Shown here piece after piece: positions 50,066 to 59,096 of a stretch of 64,000 nt of DNA. The stretch is from UBA7803 sp041686955 (GTDB taxonomy: Bacteria; Pseudomonadota; Gammaproteobacteria; Pseudomonadales; Azotimanducaceae): assembly GCA_041686955.1 (NCBI GenBank), contig JAWLCV010000009.1:1-64000 (forward strand), written 5' to 3'. A program made the translations under genes and the position numbers. Each line of letters starts with the position of its first letter. Within the stretch, counting starts at the first letter, position 1. Below the pieces are notes generated by a model that worked only from the letters and a program-made list of their open reading frames with translations, was not told the DNA's origin and ran no database searches.

Positions 50066-52042
50066 GTGGCCACGCCCCTCACCACGCCGCCCTCCGGGGA
50101 TCAGCAGGACCGCTCGGCGGAAGACAGCGCCCCGGACTTCGTCCGTTCGGAGGATGAAGTCCGCCCGGATGGAATCCACCCGGATGAAGTCCGCCCGGAT
50201 GAAGTCCGCCCGGACGAAGTCCGCGCGGATGGCAGTGCGGCGGCCGGCGAGCGGCAGGCGCCCCTGGCGGCGCGGCTCGGCGGCAACGAGCGGCTGCTCG
50301 ACCTGCACACCACCCTGGACCACCTGGTGAGCGACGGCTTCATCAGTCAGCGTCAGGCGGAGGACGTGCTGATCGCGCCGCGCACCAAGAAGGAACTCAA
50401 TCAGCATCCCCTGGAGATCGTCGCAGGGCGCGAGTTCGAGAATCGCAACAAGCCCGGCAGCGTCCTCGACCTGGAAACCCTGACGGAATGGCTGTGCCGT
50501 ATCAGCGGCCAGGCGTACCTGCGCATCGACCCGCTGAAGATCAACGTCAATGCGGTCACCGAGGTCATGTCCTACGCCTTCGCCCAGCGCCACAACATCC
50601 TGGCGGTGGAGGTCTCCGACGACGAGGTGGTGATCGCCAGCGCGCAGCCGTTCATGTACCAGTGGGAGAGCATGCTCACCCAGACCCTGCGGGGGCGGCG
50701 TATCCGGCGCGTGGTGGCGAACCCGGCGGACCTGAACCGCTACATGCTGGAGTTCTACACCATGGCCCGGGCGGTGGCGAAGGCCAGCGACGCCGGGCTC
50801 GAGGTGAGCAGCATCGCCAATTTCGAGCAGATGCTCGAGCTCGGGGCACTCAAGAGCCCGGAGGCCAACGACGCCCACGTGGTGAACATCGTGGATTGGC
50901 TGCTGCAGTACGCGTTCGACCAGCGGGCCAGCGACATTCACATCGAGCCGCGGCGCGACAAGGGCCTCATCCGCTTCCGGATCGACGGCGTGCTGCACCA
51001 CGTCTACGAGCTGCCGAGCGCGGTGAACGCCGCGGTCACCAGCCGTCTGAAGATCCTCGGGCGCATGGACGTGGCCGAGAAGCGGCGTCCCCAGGACGGC
51101 CGGGTGAAGACCAAGAGCCCGGACGGCGACGAGGTCGAGCTGCGGCTTTCCACCCTGCCCACGGCCTTCGGCGAGAAGATGGTGCTCAGGATCTTCGATC
51201 CCGACGTGCTGCTGCGCAGCTTCGCGGAGCTGGGGCTGACGGGGAAGGATCACGAGCGCTGGCAGGAGATGGTCCATTCTCCCAACGGCATCGTCCTGGT
51301 CACCGGCCCTACGGGGTCGGGCAAGACCACCACCCTCTACTCCACCCTCAAGCAGCTCGCCACCTCCGAGGTGAACGTCTGCACCATCGAAGATCCCATC
51401 GAGATGGTGGAGCCGGCGTTCAACCAGATGCAGGTGCAGCACAACATCGACGTGACCTTCGCCTCGGGCATCCGTGCGCTGTTGCGGCAGGATCCGGACA
51501 TCATCATGATCGGCGAGATCCGCGACCTGCAGACCGCGGAGATGGCCATCCAGGCGGCGCTGACGGGCCACCTGGTGATCTCCACACTGCACACCAACGA
51601 TGCGCCCACCGCGGTGACCCGGCTGCTGGACCTGGGGGTGCCCTCCTACATGATCAAGGCCACCGTGCTGGGGGTGATGGCCCAGCGCCTGGTGCGGACG
51701 CTCTGTCCCCACTGCAAGGTGGAGGACGAGGTGGACCTGGAAGCCTGGGAGCTGCTCACCCGGCCGTTCAAGGCCCGGCCGCCGGCCGCCGTGTACTGGC
51801 CGAAGGGCTGCCTCGAGTGCCGCGACACCGGCTTTCTCGGGCGCGTGGGCATCTACGAGCTGCTGCCCATGACCGACCGGGTCAAGTCGCTGATCCGCGG
51901 CGACACCGACATCCACGAGCTCCGCCGCCACGGGATGAAGGAAGGCATGCGCACCCTGCGGCTGTCCGGCGCCCAGAAGGTCGGGGCCGGCCTCACCACC
52001 ATCGCCGAGGTGCTGCGGGTGGCCCCGGTTTCCCAGGACTGA
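50066..52042 (+). CDS. GspE/PilB-family secretion ATPase (orphan), with 5-residue acidic repeat near the N-terminus
   Basis: 658 residues. The N-terminal domain (about 80-240) looks like the GspE/PilB N-domain. The ATPase core has Walker A GPTGSGKTTTLYSTL (about 415), Asp box TIEDPIEMVEPAF, Walker B PDIIMIGEIRD and His box GHLVISTLHTND. A C-terminal tetra-Cys zinc module has CPHC and CLEC about 40 residues apart. Between residues 32 and 56 a 15-bp DNA repeat encodes (D-E-V-R-P)n. GTG at 50066 follows AGGGA with 6-bp spacing. It powers a type II secretion or type IV pilus-like machine, but no gsp/pil gene is nearby in the window, so its partner system is unknown. Confidence 0.9.
   Translation: MATPLTTPPSGDQQDRSAEDSAPDFVRSEDEVRPDGIHPDEVRPDEVRPDEVRADGSAAAGERQAPLAARLGGNERLLDLHTTLDHLVSDGFISQRQAEDVLIAPRTKKELNQHPLEIVAGREFENRNKPGSVLDLETLTEWLCRISGQAYLRIDPLKINVNAVTEVMSYAFAQRHNILAVEVSDDEVVIASAQPFMYQWESMLTQTLRGRRIRRVVANPADLNRYMLEFYTMARAVAKASDAGLEVSSIANFEQMLELGALKSPEANDAHVVNIVDWLLQYAFDQRASDIHIEPRRDKGLIRFRIDGVLHHVYELPSAVNAAVTSRLKILGRMDVAEKRRPQDGRVKTKSPDGDEVELRLSTLPTAFGEKMVLRIFDPDVLLRSFAELGLTGKDHERWQEMVHSPNGIVLVTGPTGSGKTTTLYSTLKQLATSEVNVCTIEDPIEMVEPAFNQMQVQHNIDVTFASGIRALLRQDPDIIMIGEIRDLQTAEMAIQAALTGHLVISTLHTNDAPTAVTRLLDLGVPSYMIKATVLGVMAQRLVRTLCPHCKVEDEVDLEAWELLTRPFKARPPAAVYWPKGCLECRDTGFLGRVGIYELLPMTDRVKSLIRGDTDIHELRRHGMKEGMRTLRLSGAQKVGAGLTTIAEVLRVAPVSQD
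50161..50235 (+). repeat. 15-bp tandem repeat inside the GspE-like gene
   Basis: Consensus cggatgaagtccgcc occurs about five times with few substitutions (for example cggacgaagtccgcg and cggatggaatccacc). In frame it encodes DEVRP/DGIHP/DEVRA repeats. Unit number could vary between strains by slippage without breaking the frame. Confidence 0.9.
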
Positions 52043-52111
52043 GCCCCGACGCGGCGGCTCCGCGCGCCGCGTCCTGCCGCGGCGCCGGGTATAGTGGCGG
52101 GCGGAGGCGCC

Positions 52112-54886
52112 ATGATGGACTACACGTTGAGCGGCGCGCTGGCGGGCAAGGCGGACCAGCTCGCGCCGAGGCTGGAGGAGGCGCTCGGCGGCACGCCGGA
52201 CCCGGAGGTGCGCTACGTCTGCGCGCTGAGCGACTTCGCCGCGGCGGCCATTCTGCGGCACGCCGACTGGTTCCGGGCCGCGCGGGCCGCCTTCGGCGAC
52301 GCACCGCGCCGGGCGGCGATGATCGAAGCCGCCGGCGAGGCGCTGGCCGACGCGGGGACCATGGAGGATCTCCAGCGGGGGCTCAGGGCGGTTCGCGCCC
52401 GATTTCAGCTCTGGATCGTCTGGCGCCATCTGACCCGCCAGACGGCGCTGGAGGAGACCACCGCGGCGCTCTCCCACATGGCGGACGTGCTCATCGAGCA
52501 GGCGCTCACCCGGCTCCATGACTGGGCCTGCCGGCAGGACGGCACACCCCGGGACGCCCACGGCGAGGCCCAGCGCCTGGTTGTGCTGGCGCTGGGCAAG
52601 CTGGGGGCACGGGAGCTCAACCTCTCTTCGGACGTGGACCTGATCTTCGCCTATCCCTCGGCGGGAAGCACCGATCGCGGCCGCACCAACCAGCAGTTCT
52701 TCGTGCGGCTGGGGCAGCAGCTCATCCAGGCGCTGGACGCGGTGACCGCGGACGGCTTCGTCTTCCGGGTGGACATGCGCCTGCGCCCGTTCGGGGCCAG
52801 CGGCCCGCTGGCGGCGCACTTCGCCGCGCTGGAGGATTACTACGTCACGCACGGGCGCGACTGGGAGCGTTATGCCTTGATCAAGGCGCGCCCGTGCGCC
52901 GGGGACCTGGAGGCGGGCGCCGAGTTGCTGGCGGCGCTGACGCCCTTCGTCTATCGGCGCTACCTGGATTTCGGCGCCCTCGACGCCCTGCGCGACATGA
53001 AGGCGCGCATCTACGCCGAGCGCCACGACCCGGACGACCTGAAGCTGGGGCCGGGCGGCATCCGTGACGTGGAGTTCACCGTCCAGGTGCAGCAGCTCGT
53101 CTGGGGCGGCCGCCAGCGGTCGCTGCAGGAGTCGAGGCTTCTGGCGGTGCTGCCCGTTCTGGCGGAGCTCGGGCACATGGACGCTGCAACCGCGCGCCAC
53201 CTGGCGGAGGGCTACCGGTTCCTGCGCGACGCCGAGCACAGCCTGCAGGCGGAAGCGGATCAGCAGACCCAGACCCTGCCCGCCCAGCCGCTGTCCCGGC
53301 TGCGGTTGGCCCGGTCCCTCGGGTTCGCCGACTACGACGCGTTTCTCGCGGAGCTCGACGCGCACCGCCGGCGCATCGGCGAGGTGTTCGACACCTTGGT
53401 CGGCGAGCCCGATCTGGCGGACAGCGAAGCGCTGCGCCTGTGGCTGGAGCCCAATCGCGAGGATCTGCTCGCAGCCTTCGGCTTCGCCGATCCGCCGGCC
53501 GCGGCTCAGGCGCTCGAGACCCTCGTCACCGCGCGGGACCGCTCCGAGGTGGGCAGCGTGGGCCGGGAGCGCCTGGATCGGCTCATGCCGAGGCTGCTGG
53601 AAGGGCTGCGGCAGCTCGAGGATCCCGGGCTGGCTCTGACCCGGGTGGTCCCCGTGCTCAAGGCGGTGCTGCGCCGGTCCGCCTACCTGGCGCTGCTCCG
53701 GGAGAATCCGGCCACCCTGAGCCACTTCCTCAGCCTGGCCGCGAAGAGCCGCTGGCTCGCCGAAGCCCTGGCCCGGCATCCCGCCTTCTTCGACGCGTTG
53801 CTCGATCAGCGCCATCTCGGCGCGCTGCCGGACAAACCTACCCTGGCGGCGGAGCTCCACGCGCAGATCGCGCAGGCCGAGCCCGACGGGCAGGAGCGGG
53901 TGCTGGACGTGCTGCGGGAGTACAAGGAGCACCACGTCTTCAACGTGGCCCTGGCGGAAGTGCGGGGCACCCTGCCGTTGATGAACGCCAGCGACTATCT
54001 GACGTTTCTGGCGGAGGCGGTGCTCGAGGAAGCTCTGGATCTGGCCTGGCGCGAGAATGCCGAACGGTTCCCGGAGTTCGCGGAGCCGCGCCCGTTCATC
54101 ATCGTCGGCTACGGCAAGCTGGGCGGCATCGAGCTGGGGCCGGACTCGGATCTCGATCTGGTGTTCGTGCACGACCTGCCGGCCGCGGCGAACCAGTTCC
54201 TGCACCGGCTGGTGCGCCGGCTGCTGCACGTCATCACCGTGCCCACGTATCTCGGCAGCCTCTACGAGGTGGACATGCGGCTGCGGCCTTCGGGCCGGGC
54301 CGGGACCATGGTGTCGAGCCTGGAGGCGTTCCGCGAGTACCAGCTCGGCGAGGCCTGGGTCTGGGAGCATCAGGCTCTGGTGCGGGCGCGCGGCGTGGCG
54401 GGGGACCCGGAGCTGCTAGCGCGCTTCGACGCGGTGCGTCGGGAAGTGCTGTGCCTGCCCCGCGATCCGGCCGCGCTGCGGCGCGAGGTGCTCGGCATGC
54501 GGCGCCGGATGGCCGAGCACCACGGCGACGAGGACAGCCTGAAGCTCGGCAGCGGCGGTATCGTGGATATCGAGTTTATGGTCCAATACCTGGTTCTGGC
54601 CCACGCGCAAGAACACCCGGAGCTGGCCGTCTTCACGGACAACATGCGCATCCTGGACACTGCGGAGCGGCTCGCTCTGCTGTCTCCGGCCACCGCCGGA
54701 AGCCTGCGCGCCGCCTACCTGGCACTGCGATCCGAGTGGCACCGCAGCGTGCTCGATCTCCCGGACAGCGAACGCGCCGCCGAGGTGCTTTCGAGTCACC
54801 GCGACCGTGTGCGAGGGGCCTGGCAAGAGATTTTCGGTGAGCGCGCGGCCGACACGGATCCGCCGCTCCAGGACGAGCAGACGTGA
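52112..54886 (+). CDS. glnE: Bifunctional glutamine synthetase adenylyltransferase/adenylyl-removing enzyme
   Basis: Adjusts glutamine synthetase activity by adding and removing AMP under PII control. About 924 residues (E. coli 946). Two nucleotidyltransferase domains are seen: the N-terminal deadenylylase with GARELNLSSDVDLIFAYP (about 165), and the C-terminal adenylyltransferase with GGIELGPDSDLDLVFVHD (about 680). They are separated by helical linker regions (KLGPGGIRDVEFTVQ, KLGSGGIVDIEFMVQ follow each). GGAGG stands 4 bp before ATG 52112 and 7 bp before ATG 52115; either may be used. It precedes ilvE by 10 bp, as in Pseudomonas. Confidence 0.96.
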   Translation: MMDYTLSGALAGKADQLAPRLEEALGGTPDPEVRYVCALSDFAAAAILRHADWFRAARAAFGDAPRRAAMIEAAGEALADAGTMEDLQRGLRAVRARFQLWIVWRHLTRQTALEETTAALSHMADVLIEQALTRLHDWACRQDGTPRDAHGEAQRLVVLALGKLGARELNLSSDVDLIFAYPSAGSTDRGRTNQQFFVRLGQQLIQALDAVTADGFVFRVDMRLRPFGASGPLAAHFAALEDYYVTHGRDWERYALIKARPCAGDLEAGAELLAALTPFVYRRYLDFGALDALRDMKARIYAERHDPDDLKLGPGGIRDVEFTVQVQQLVWGGRQRSLQESRLLAVLPVLAELGHMDAATARHLAEGYRFLRDAEHSLQAEADQQTQTLPAQPLSRLRLARSLGFADYDAFLAELDAHRRRIGEVFDTLVGEPDLADSEALRLWLEPNREDLLAAFGFADPPAAAQALETLVTARDRSEVGSVGRERLDRLMPRLLEGLRQLEDPGLALTRVVPVLKAVLRRSAYLALLRENPATLSHFLSLAAKSRWLAEALARHPAFFDALLDQRHLGALPDKPTLAAELHAQIAQAEPDGQERVLDVLREYKEHHVFNVALAEVRGTLPLMNASDYLTFLAEAVLEEALDLAWRENAERFPEFAEPRPFIIVGYGKLGGIELGPDSDLDLVFVHDLPAAANQFLHRLVRRLLHVITVPTYLGSLYEVDMRLRPSGRAGTMVSSLEAFREYQLGEAWVWEHQALVRARGVAGDPELLARFDAVRREVLCLPRDPAALRREVLGMRRRMAEHHGDEDSLKLGSGGIVDIEFMVQYLVLAHAQEHPELAVFTDNMRILDTAERLALLSPATAGSLRAAYLALRSEWHRSVLDLPDSERAAEVLSSHRDRVRGAWQEIFGERAADTDPPLQDEQT

Positions 54887-54896
54887 GAGCGTGACG

Positions 54897-55835
54897 ATGA
54901 GCGAGAAGAGTTTTGCCGATCGCGACGGCTTCATCTGGCAGAACGGAGAGCTGGTGCCGTGGGCCGACGCCAAGGTTCACGTGCTCACCCACACGCTGCA
55001 TTACGGGGTGGGGGTGTTCGAAGGGGTGCGGGCCTACGACACGCCGAGGGGCCCGTGCATCTTCCGCCTGGAGGACCACACCCGCCGGCTGTTCGACTCG
55101 GCCCACATTCTCGGGCTGGAGATTCCCTACACCCCGGAGGAGGTGAGCCAGGCCCAGCGCGAGGTGTTCCGCGCCAACGAGCTCGTGGAGGGGTATCTGC
55201 GCCCCATGGTGTACCTGGGCTCCGAAGGCATGGGCCTGCGCGCCAAGGGGCTTTCGGTGAACCTGTGCATCGCCGCCTGGCCCTGGCCGGACTACATGGA
55301 CGCGGACGCCCGGGAGAAGGGCATCAAGGTCCGCACGTCCTCGTTCACCCGGCATCACGTGAACATCACCATGTGCAAGGCCAAGGCGAACGGCAACTAC
55401 ATCAACTCCATCCTCGCGCTGCACGAGGCCATGGACTCCGGTTGCGACGAGGCGTTGCTGCTCGACACCGAGGGCTACGTGTCGGAGGGTACTGGCGAGA
55501 ACGTCTTCCTGGTGAAGAACGGCGTGCTGCACACGCCGGAGCTCACCTCGTGCCTGAACGGCATCACCCGGGACACCATCGTGCAGCTCGCCGCCGAGCT
55601 TGGGGTCGAGGTCCGGGAGCGGCGCATCACCCGGGACGAGGTGTACATCGCCGACGAGGCGTTCTTCACCGGCACGGCCGCCGAGGTGCTGCCGATTCGC
55701 GAGCTGGATTCCCGCGTCATCGGCACGGGGCGGCGCGGTCCCGTCACCGAGCGGTTCCAGTCGGTCTACTTCGACCAGGTGCGAGGCAAACGCGAGTCGT
55801 TCCCCGAGTGGCACGCTCCCGTCTATGACCGCTGA
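54897..55835 (+). CDS. ilvE: Branched-chain amino acid aminotransferase
   Basis: PLP enzyme making valine, leucine and isoleucine from 2-oxo acids with glutamate. 312 residues (E. coli 309). Class IV features seen: HVLTHTLHYGVGVFEGVRAY near the N-terminus, PLP-binding Lys163 in CKAKANGNYINSI, EALLLDTEGYVSEGTGEN, and GITRDTIVQLAAELG near the C-terminus. The start lies 10 bp after the glnE stop. In Pseudomonas aeruginosa the same order glnE-ilvE leads into the waa lipopolysaccharide genes, as here. Confidence 0.96.
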   Translation: MSEKSFADRDGFIWQNGELVPWADAKVHVLTHTLHYGVGVFEGVRAYDTPRGPCIFRLEDHTRRLFDSAHILGLEIPYTPEEVSQAQREVFRANELVEGYLRPMVYLGSEGMGLRAKGLSVNLCIAAWPWPDYMDADAREKGIKVRTSSFTRHHVNITMCKAKANGNYINSILALHEAMDSGCDEALLLDTEGYVSEGTGENVFLVKNGVLHTPELTSCLNGITRDTIVQLAAELGVEVRERRITRDEVYIADEAFFTGTAAEVLPIRELDSRVIGTGRRGPVTERFQSVYFDQVRGKRESFPEWHAPVYDR

Positions 55836-55892
55836 AGCCGCGCCGCTCCCCGTGCGGGAGCGGCCGCCCGCCGCCCCGGCTCCTCACCTGCC

Positions 55893-56921
55893 ATGAACCG
55901 TCGGCTCCCCGAATCCTCCGAGCACCGGATCCTGGTGGTGGCACCGGCCTGGGTCGGGGACATGGTGATGGCCGAGCCGCTGATCCGCCTGCTCGGGCGG
56001 CGCGATCCGGGCGCCGAGGTCCACGTGCTCGCGCCTCCGGCCACTGCGCCGCTGGCCGGGCGCATGGCCGGCGTGGCCGGGTGCCGGGTGCTCGACGTGG
56101 GCCACGGCGAGCTGGGGCTGGCGCGCCGGCTGGCGGCCGCCCGGGCGATTCGGCGCCAGGGATTCCACCAGGCGGTGGTGCTGCCCAACTCCCTGAAGTC
56201 GGCCCTGGTGCCGGCGTTGGCCCGCATCCCGGTGCGCACCGGCTGGCTCGGCGAGCACCGTTACGGGCTCCTCAACGACCGTCGCCGTCTCGACGAGGAG
56301 CGCTATCCGTTGATGGTGGAGCGGTTCCTGGCCCTGGCCCTCGAGCCGGATGCGCCCCTGCCGGAGCCGCGTCCGCAGCCGCGGCCGCGGCCGGAGCTCA
56401 CCGTGGACCGGGACAACCAGGCGCGGCTGCTCGCGGAGCTGAACCTTGCGCCCCGGAACGCCCTGGTGCTGTGTCCGGGGGCCGAGTTCGGCCCGGCCAA
56501 GCGCTGGCCCGCGGCCCACTATGCCGCCGTGGCCCGGCACGCGCTCCTAGAGGGGCGTCCCGTGTGGCTGGTGGGGTCGCCCCGGGACGCCGAGGTGTGC
56601 GGCCGCATCGCGGATCTGGCCCCCGGGGTGGCGGATCTGGCCGGCCGTACCAGCTTGCTCGACGCCGTGGACCTCCTGGCCGCGGCCGACGCCGTGGTCT
56701 GCAACGACTCGGGACTGATGCACGTGGCCTGCGCCGTGGGAACCCGGGTGGTGGCGGTGTTCGGCTCCACCTCCACGGAGTTCACGCCGCCCCTGGGCGC
56801 GCAGGCTCAGGTGCTCCGCCTGGCGCTGCCCTGCAGCCCGTGCTTTCGGCGCGAGTGTCCGCTGGGACACCTGCGCTGCCTGAACGAGCTGGCCCCCGAG
56901 CGGGTCATCGAGGTGCTGTAG
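55893..56921 (+). CDS. waaF: ADP-heptose:LPS heptosyltransferase II
   Basis: Adds the second heptose to the inner core of lipopolysaccharide at the cytoplasmic face of the inner membrane. 342 residues, GT9 family (E. coli 348). Seen: VVAPAWVGDMVMAEPLIRLL at the N-terminus, CPGAEFGPAKRWPAAHYAAV (ADP-heptose site), VCNDSGLMHVACAVGTRVVAVFGSTS, and the conserved Cys motif RLALPCSPCFRRECPLGHLRC. Its stop overlaps the waaC GTG by one base (TAGTG). Confidence 0.96.
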   Translation: MNRRLPESSEHRILVVAPAWVGDMVMAEPLIRLLGRRDPGAEVHVLAPPATAPLAGRMAGVAGCRVLDVGHGELGLARRLAAARAIRRQGFHQAVVLPNSLKSALVPALARIPVRTGWLGEHRYGLLNDRRRLDEERYPLMVERFLALALEPDAPLPEPRPQPRPRPELTVDRDNQARLLAELNLAPRNALVLCPGAEFGPAKRWPAAHYAAVARHALLEGRPVWLVGSPRDAEVCGRIADLAPGVADLAGRTSLLDAVDLLAAADAVVCNDSGLMHVACAVGTRVVAVFGSTSTEFTPPLGAQAQVLRLALPCSPCFRRECPLGHLRCLNELAPERVIEVL

Positions 56922-57967
56922 TGCGGGTTCTCCTCGTCAAGATGAGCTCCCTGGGCGACGTGGTGCACGCCCTGCCGGCGGTCACGGATGCGGCGGCCGC
57001 CGTCGACGGCGTGGAGTTCGACTGGGTGGTGGAAGAAGCTTTCGCCGCCATTCCGGCCCGACACCCGGCAGTGGCGGAGGTGGTGCCGGTGGGTTGGCGG
57101 CGCTGGCGCCGTCGCCTGTCCCGGCATGGGCGGGATCTGGGGGCTTTCGTTCGTCGCGTGCGGGCGCGCCGCTACGACCTGGTGCTCGACGCCCAGGGCC
57201 TGGTGAAGAGCGCGGCGGTAACGGCGCTGGCCCGAGGCGGGATCAAGGCGGGGTTCGCCCGCGGATCGGCGCGGGAGGGGGCCGCGGCGCTGGCCTACGG
57301 CCGGCGCCTGGCGGTGCCCCGGGATCTCCACGCCGTGGACCGGCTGCGCCGCCTGTTCGCCGCGGCGCTGGGCTATCCGTGCCCCGATACGCCGCCCCGC
57401 TTCGGCATCGCGCCGGCGCCCGGGGCCGCCGCCGGTGGTGCGCGCTGCCTGCTGCTCCACGGCACCACCTGGAAGAGCAAGGAGTGGCCGTTGCCGTTCT
57501 GGCGGGAGCTGGCGCGCCAGGCCGGCGGCGCCGGATTCGACGTGGTGGTTCCCTGGGGCGGCGAGGAGGAACGGGTGCGTGCCGGGCAGATCGCCGCGCA
57601 GAGCCCGGCGCGGGTGCTGGAGCCCAAGCCCCTGGAGGCCATGATCGGCGAGCTCGCCGGCGCCAGCCTGGTGATCGGCGTGGACTCGGGCCTGGCCCAC
57701 CTGGCGGCGGCCCTGGACGTGCCCACCCTCACGCTGTACGGCAGCACGAGCAGCGCGCTGACCGGCTGTCGGGGGATGCGCGCGCGGAACCTGCAGGCGA
57801 GCTTTCCCTGCGCGCCCTGCCTGCGCCGGGAATGCGGCTACGCCGGTCCGGCGCAGATTCGTCAGGGGGAGACGGTCTCTCCGGCCTGTTACGTGGATCT
57901 GCCTCCGGAACGGGTGTGGCAGGCGGCCCGGGAGCTGGTGGATGCGGATCGCGTTCTGCATCTTTAA
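56921..57967 (+). CDS. waaC: ADP-heptose:LPS heptosyltransferase I
   Basis: Adds the first heptose to Kdo of the LPS inner core. 348 residues, GT9 family (E. coli 319; the extra is mostly Arg/Pro-rich C-terminal). VRVLLVKMSSLGDVVHALPAV at the N-terminus is typical of WaaC, followed by DLVLDAQGLVKSAA, LLHGTTWKSKEWP and GVDSGLAHLAAALDVPTLTLYG. GTG start overlaps the waaF stop. The 3' end overlaps waaG by 26 bp, so waaF-waaC-waaG-waaP are translationally chained. Confidence 0.95.
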   Translation: MRVLLVKMSSLGDVVHALPAVTDAAAAVDGVEFDWVVEEAFAAIPARHPAVAEVVPVGWRRWRRRLSRHGRDLGAFVRRVRARRYDLVLDAQGLVKSAAVTALARGGIKAGFARGSAREGAAALAYGRRLAVPRDLHAVDRLRRLFAAALGYPCPDTPPRFGIAPAPGAAAGGARCLLLHGTTWKSKEWPLPFWRELARQAGGAGFDVVVPWGGEEERVRAGQIAAQSPARVLEPKPLEAMIGELAGASLVIGVDSGLAHLAAALDVPTLTLYGSTSSALTGCRGMRARNLQASFPCAPCLRRECGYAGPAQIRQGETVSPACYVDLPPERVWQAARELVDADRVLHL

Positions 57968-59096
57968 GTACTTCCCGCACGGCGGGATTCCCCGGGACAT
58001 GATGAAGATGGCCCGGGAGGCGCTGGCGCGGGGGCACCAGGTGCGCGTGTACGCGGGGCGCTGGGAGGGAGAGCGGCCGGCGGAGCTCGAGGTGATCGAG
58101 GTTCCGGCGCGAGGCATCGCGAATCACCGCCGTTACCAGCGGCTCGCCGACTGGATCGGCAATCATCTCGCCCGCCATCCCGTGGATCTGGTGGTGGGCA
58201 TGAACAAGATGCCCGGTCTCGACGTCTACTACGCCGGCGACTCCTGCTACGTGGAGAAGGCCCGCACCCAGCGCGGCGCCCTCTACCGTCGCCTGCCGCG
58301 CTACCGGCACTTCGCGCGCTTCGAGCGGGCCGTGTTCGACCCCGACGCGCCCACCCGGATCCTCACCATTTCCGACGTCGAGGTGCCGCGCTTCCGCCGC
58401 CACTACGGCACCCCGGCGGAACGCTTCTACCCGTTGCCGCCGGGAATCGATCCGGACCGGCGGGCGCCGCCGGATCAGGCGGCGCTGCGGGCGCAGTTCC
58501 GCGCCGAGTTCGGCGTCGCCGACGACGAGCATCTGCTGCTGTTCCTCGGTTCCGGCTTCATCAAGAAGGGCCTCGACCGGGCGCTGCGCGCGCTCCACGC
58601 CCTGCCCGCGTCCCTCGCCGGCCGGACCCGCCTGTTCGTGGTGGGCCACGACAAGGCGGCGCCGTTCCGGCGCCTGGCCCGGCGCCTGGGCGTCGCCGAC
58701 CGAGTACGCTTCTTTCCCGGCCGCGACGACGTGCCCCGGTTTCTCGCCGGGGCCGACGCCCTGGTGCTGCCGGCCTACGACGAGAACGCCGGCATGGTGA
58801 TCCTCGAGGCCATGATCGCCGGGCTCCCGGCGCTGGTCACCGCCAACTGCGGCTACGCCCGCTACCTGGCGGAGGCGGATGCGGGTCTGGTGAGCCCGGT
58901 GCCCTTCCGGCAGCCGGTGCTGGATGCCCAGCTCGCGGAGCTTCTGACCTCGCCGCGGCGAGCCGCGTGGCGGCAGAACGGTCTGGCGGCGGCGGATGAC
59001 CCACGCATCTTCGCCCTGGCCCGGGTCGCGGTGGACTATCTGGAACGATTCGCCGCCGAGCGGTGCGCCGACGGTGGAGCACGAGCCGATGGCTGA
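57942..59096 (+). CDS. waaG: LPS core glycosyltransferase WaaG-like (GT4)
   Basis: Transfers the first hexose of the outer core (glucose in E. coli, galactosamine in Pseudomonas) onto heptose II. 384 residues, GT-B fold. The N-terminus MRIAFCIFKYFPHGGIPRDM is the WaaG signature; NKMPGLDVYYAGDSCYVEKA, VGHDKAAPFRRLARRLGV and the GT4 motif LVLPAYDENAGMVILEAMIAG follow. The ATG lies in the last 26 bp of waaC. The next gene, waaP, starts 8 bp before its stop. Confidence 0.95.
   Translation: MRIAFCIFKYFPHGGIPRDMMKMAREALARGHQVRVYAGRWEGERPAELEVIEVPARGIANHRRYQRLADWIGNHLARHPVDLVVGMNKMPGLDVYYAGDSCYVEKARTQRGALYRRLPRYRHFARFERAVFDPDAPTRILTISDVEVPRFRRHYGTPAERFYPLPPGIDPDRRAPPDQAALRAQFRAEFGVADDEHLLLFLGSGFIKKGLDRALRALHALPASLAGRTRLFVVGHDKAAPFRRLARRLGVADRVRFFPGRDDVPRFLAGADALVLPAYDENAGMVILEAMIAGLPALVTANCGYARYLAEADAGLVSPVPFRQPVLDAQLAELLTSPRRAAWRQNGLAAADDPRIFALARVAVDYLERFAAERCADGGARADG

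Noticed and set aside
50101..50343. Antisense frame reading as pentapeptide repeats (ADFIR-like) within the GspE-like gene
   Set aside because: Only about five units, no start or ribosome site in a suitable place, and the sense strand encodes a well-conserved ATPase; the pattern follows from the 15-bp repeat.
50054..54370. A very long open frame (about 1,438 codons) on the minus strand opposite the GspE-like and glnE genes
   Set aside because: It is antisense to two well-recognised proteins, has His/Gln/Arg-rich low-complexity composition typical of reversed GC-rich codons, and shows no family motifs.
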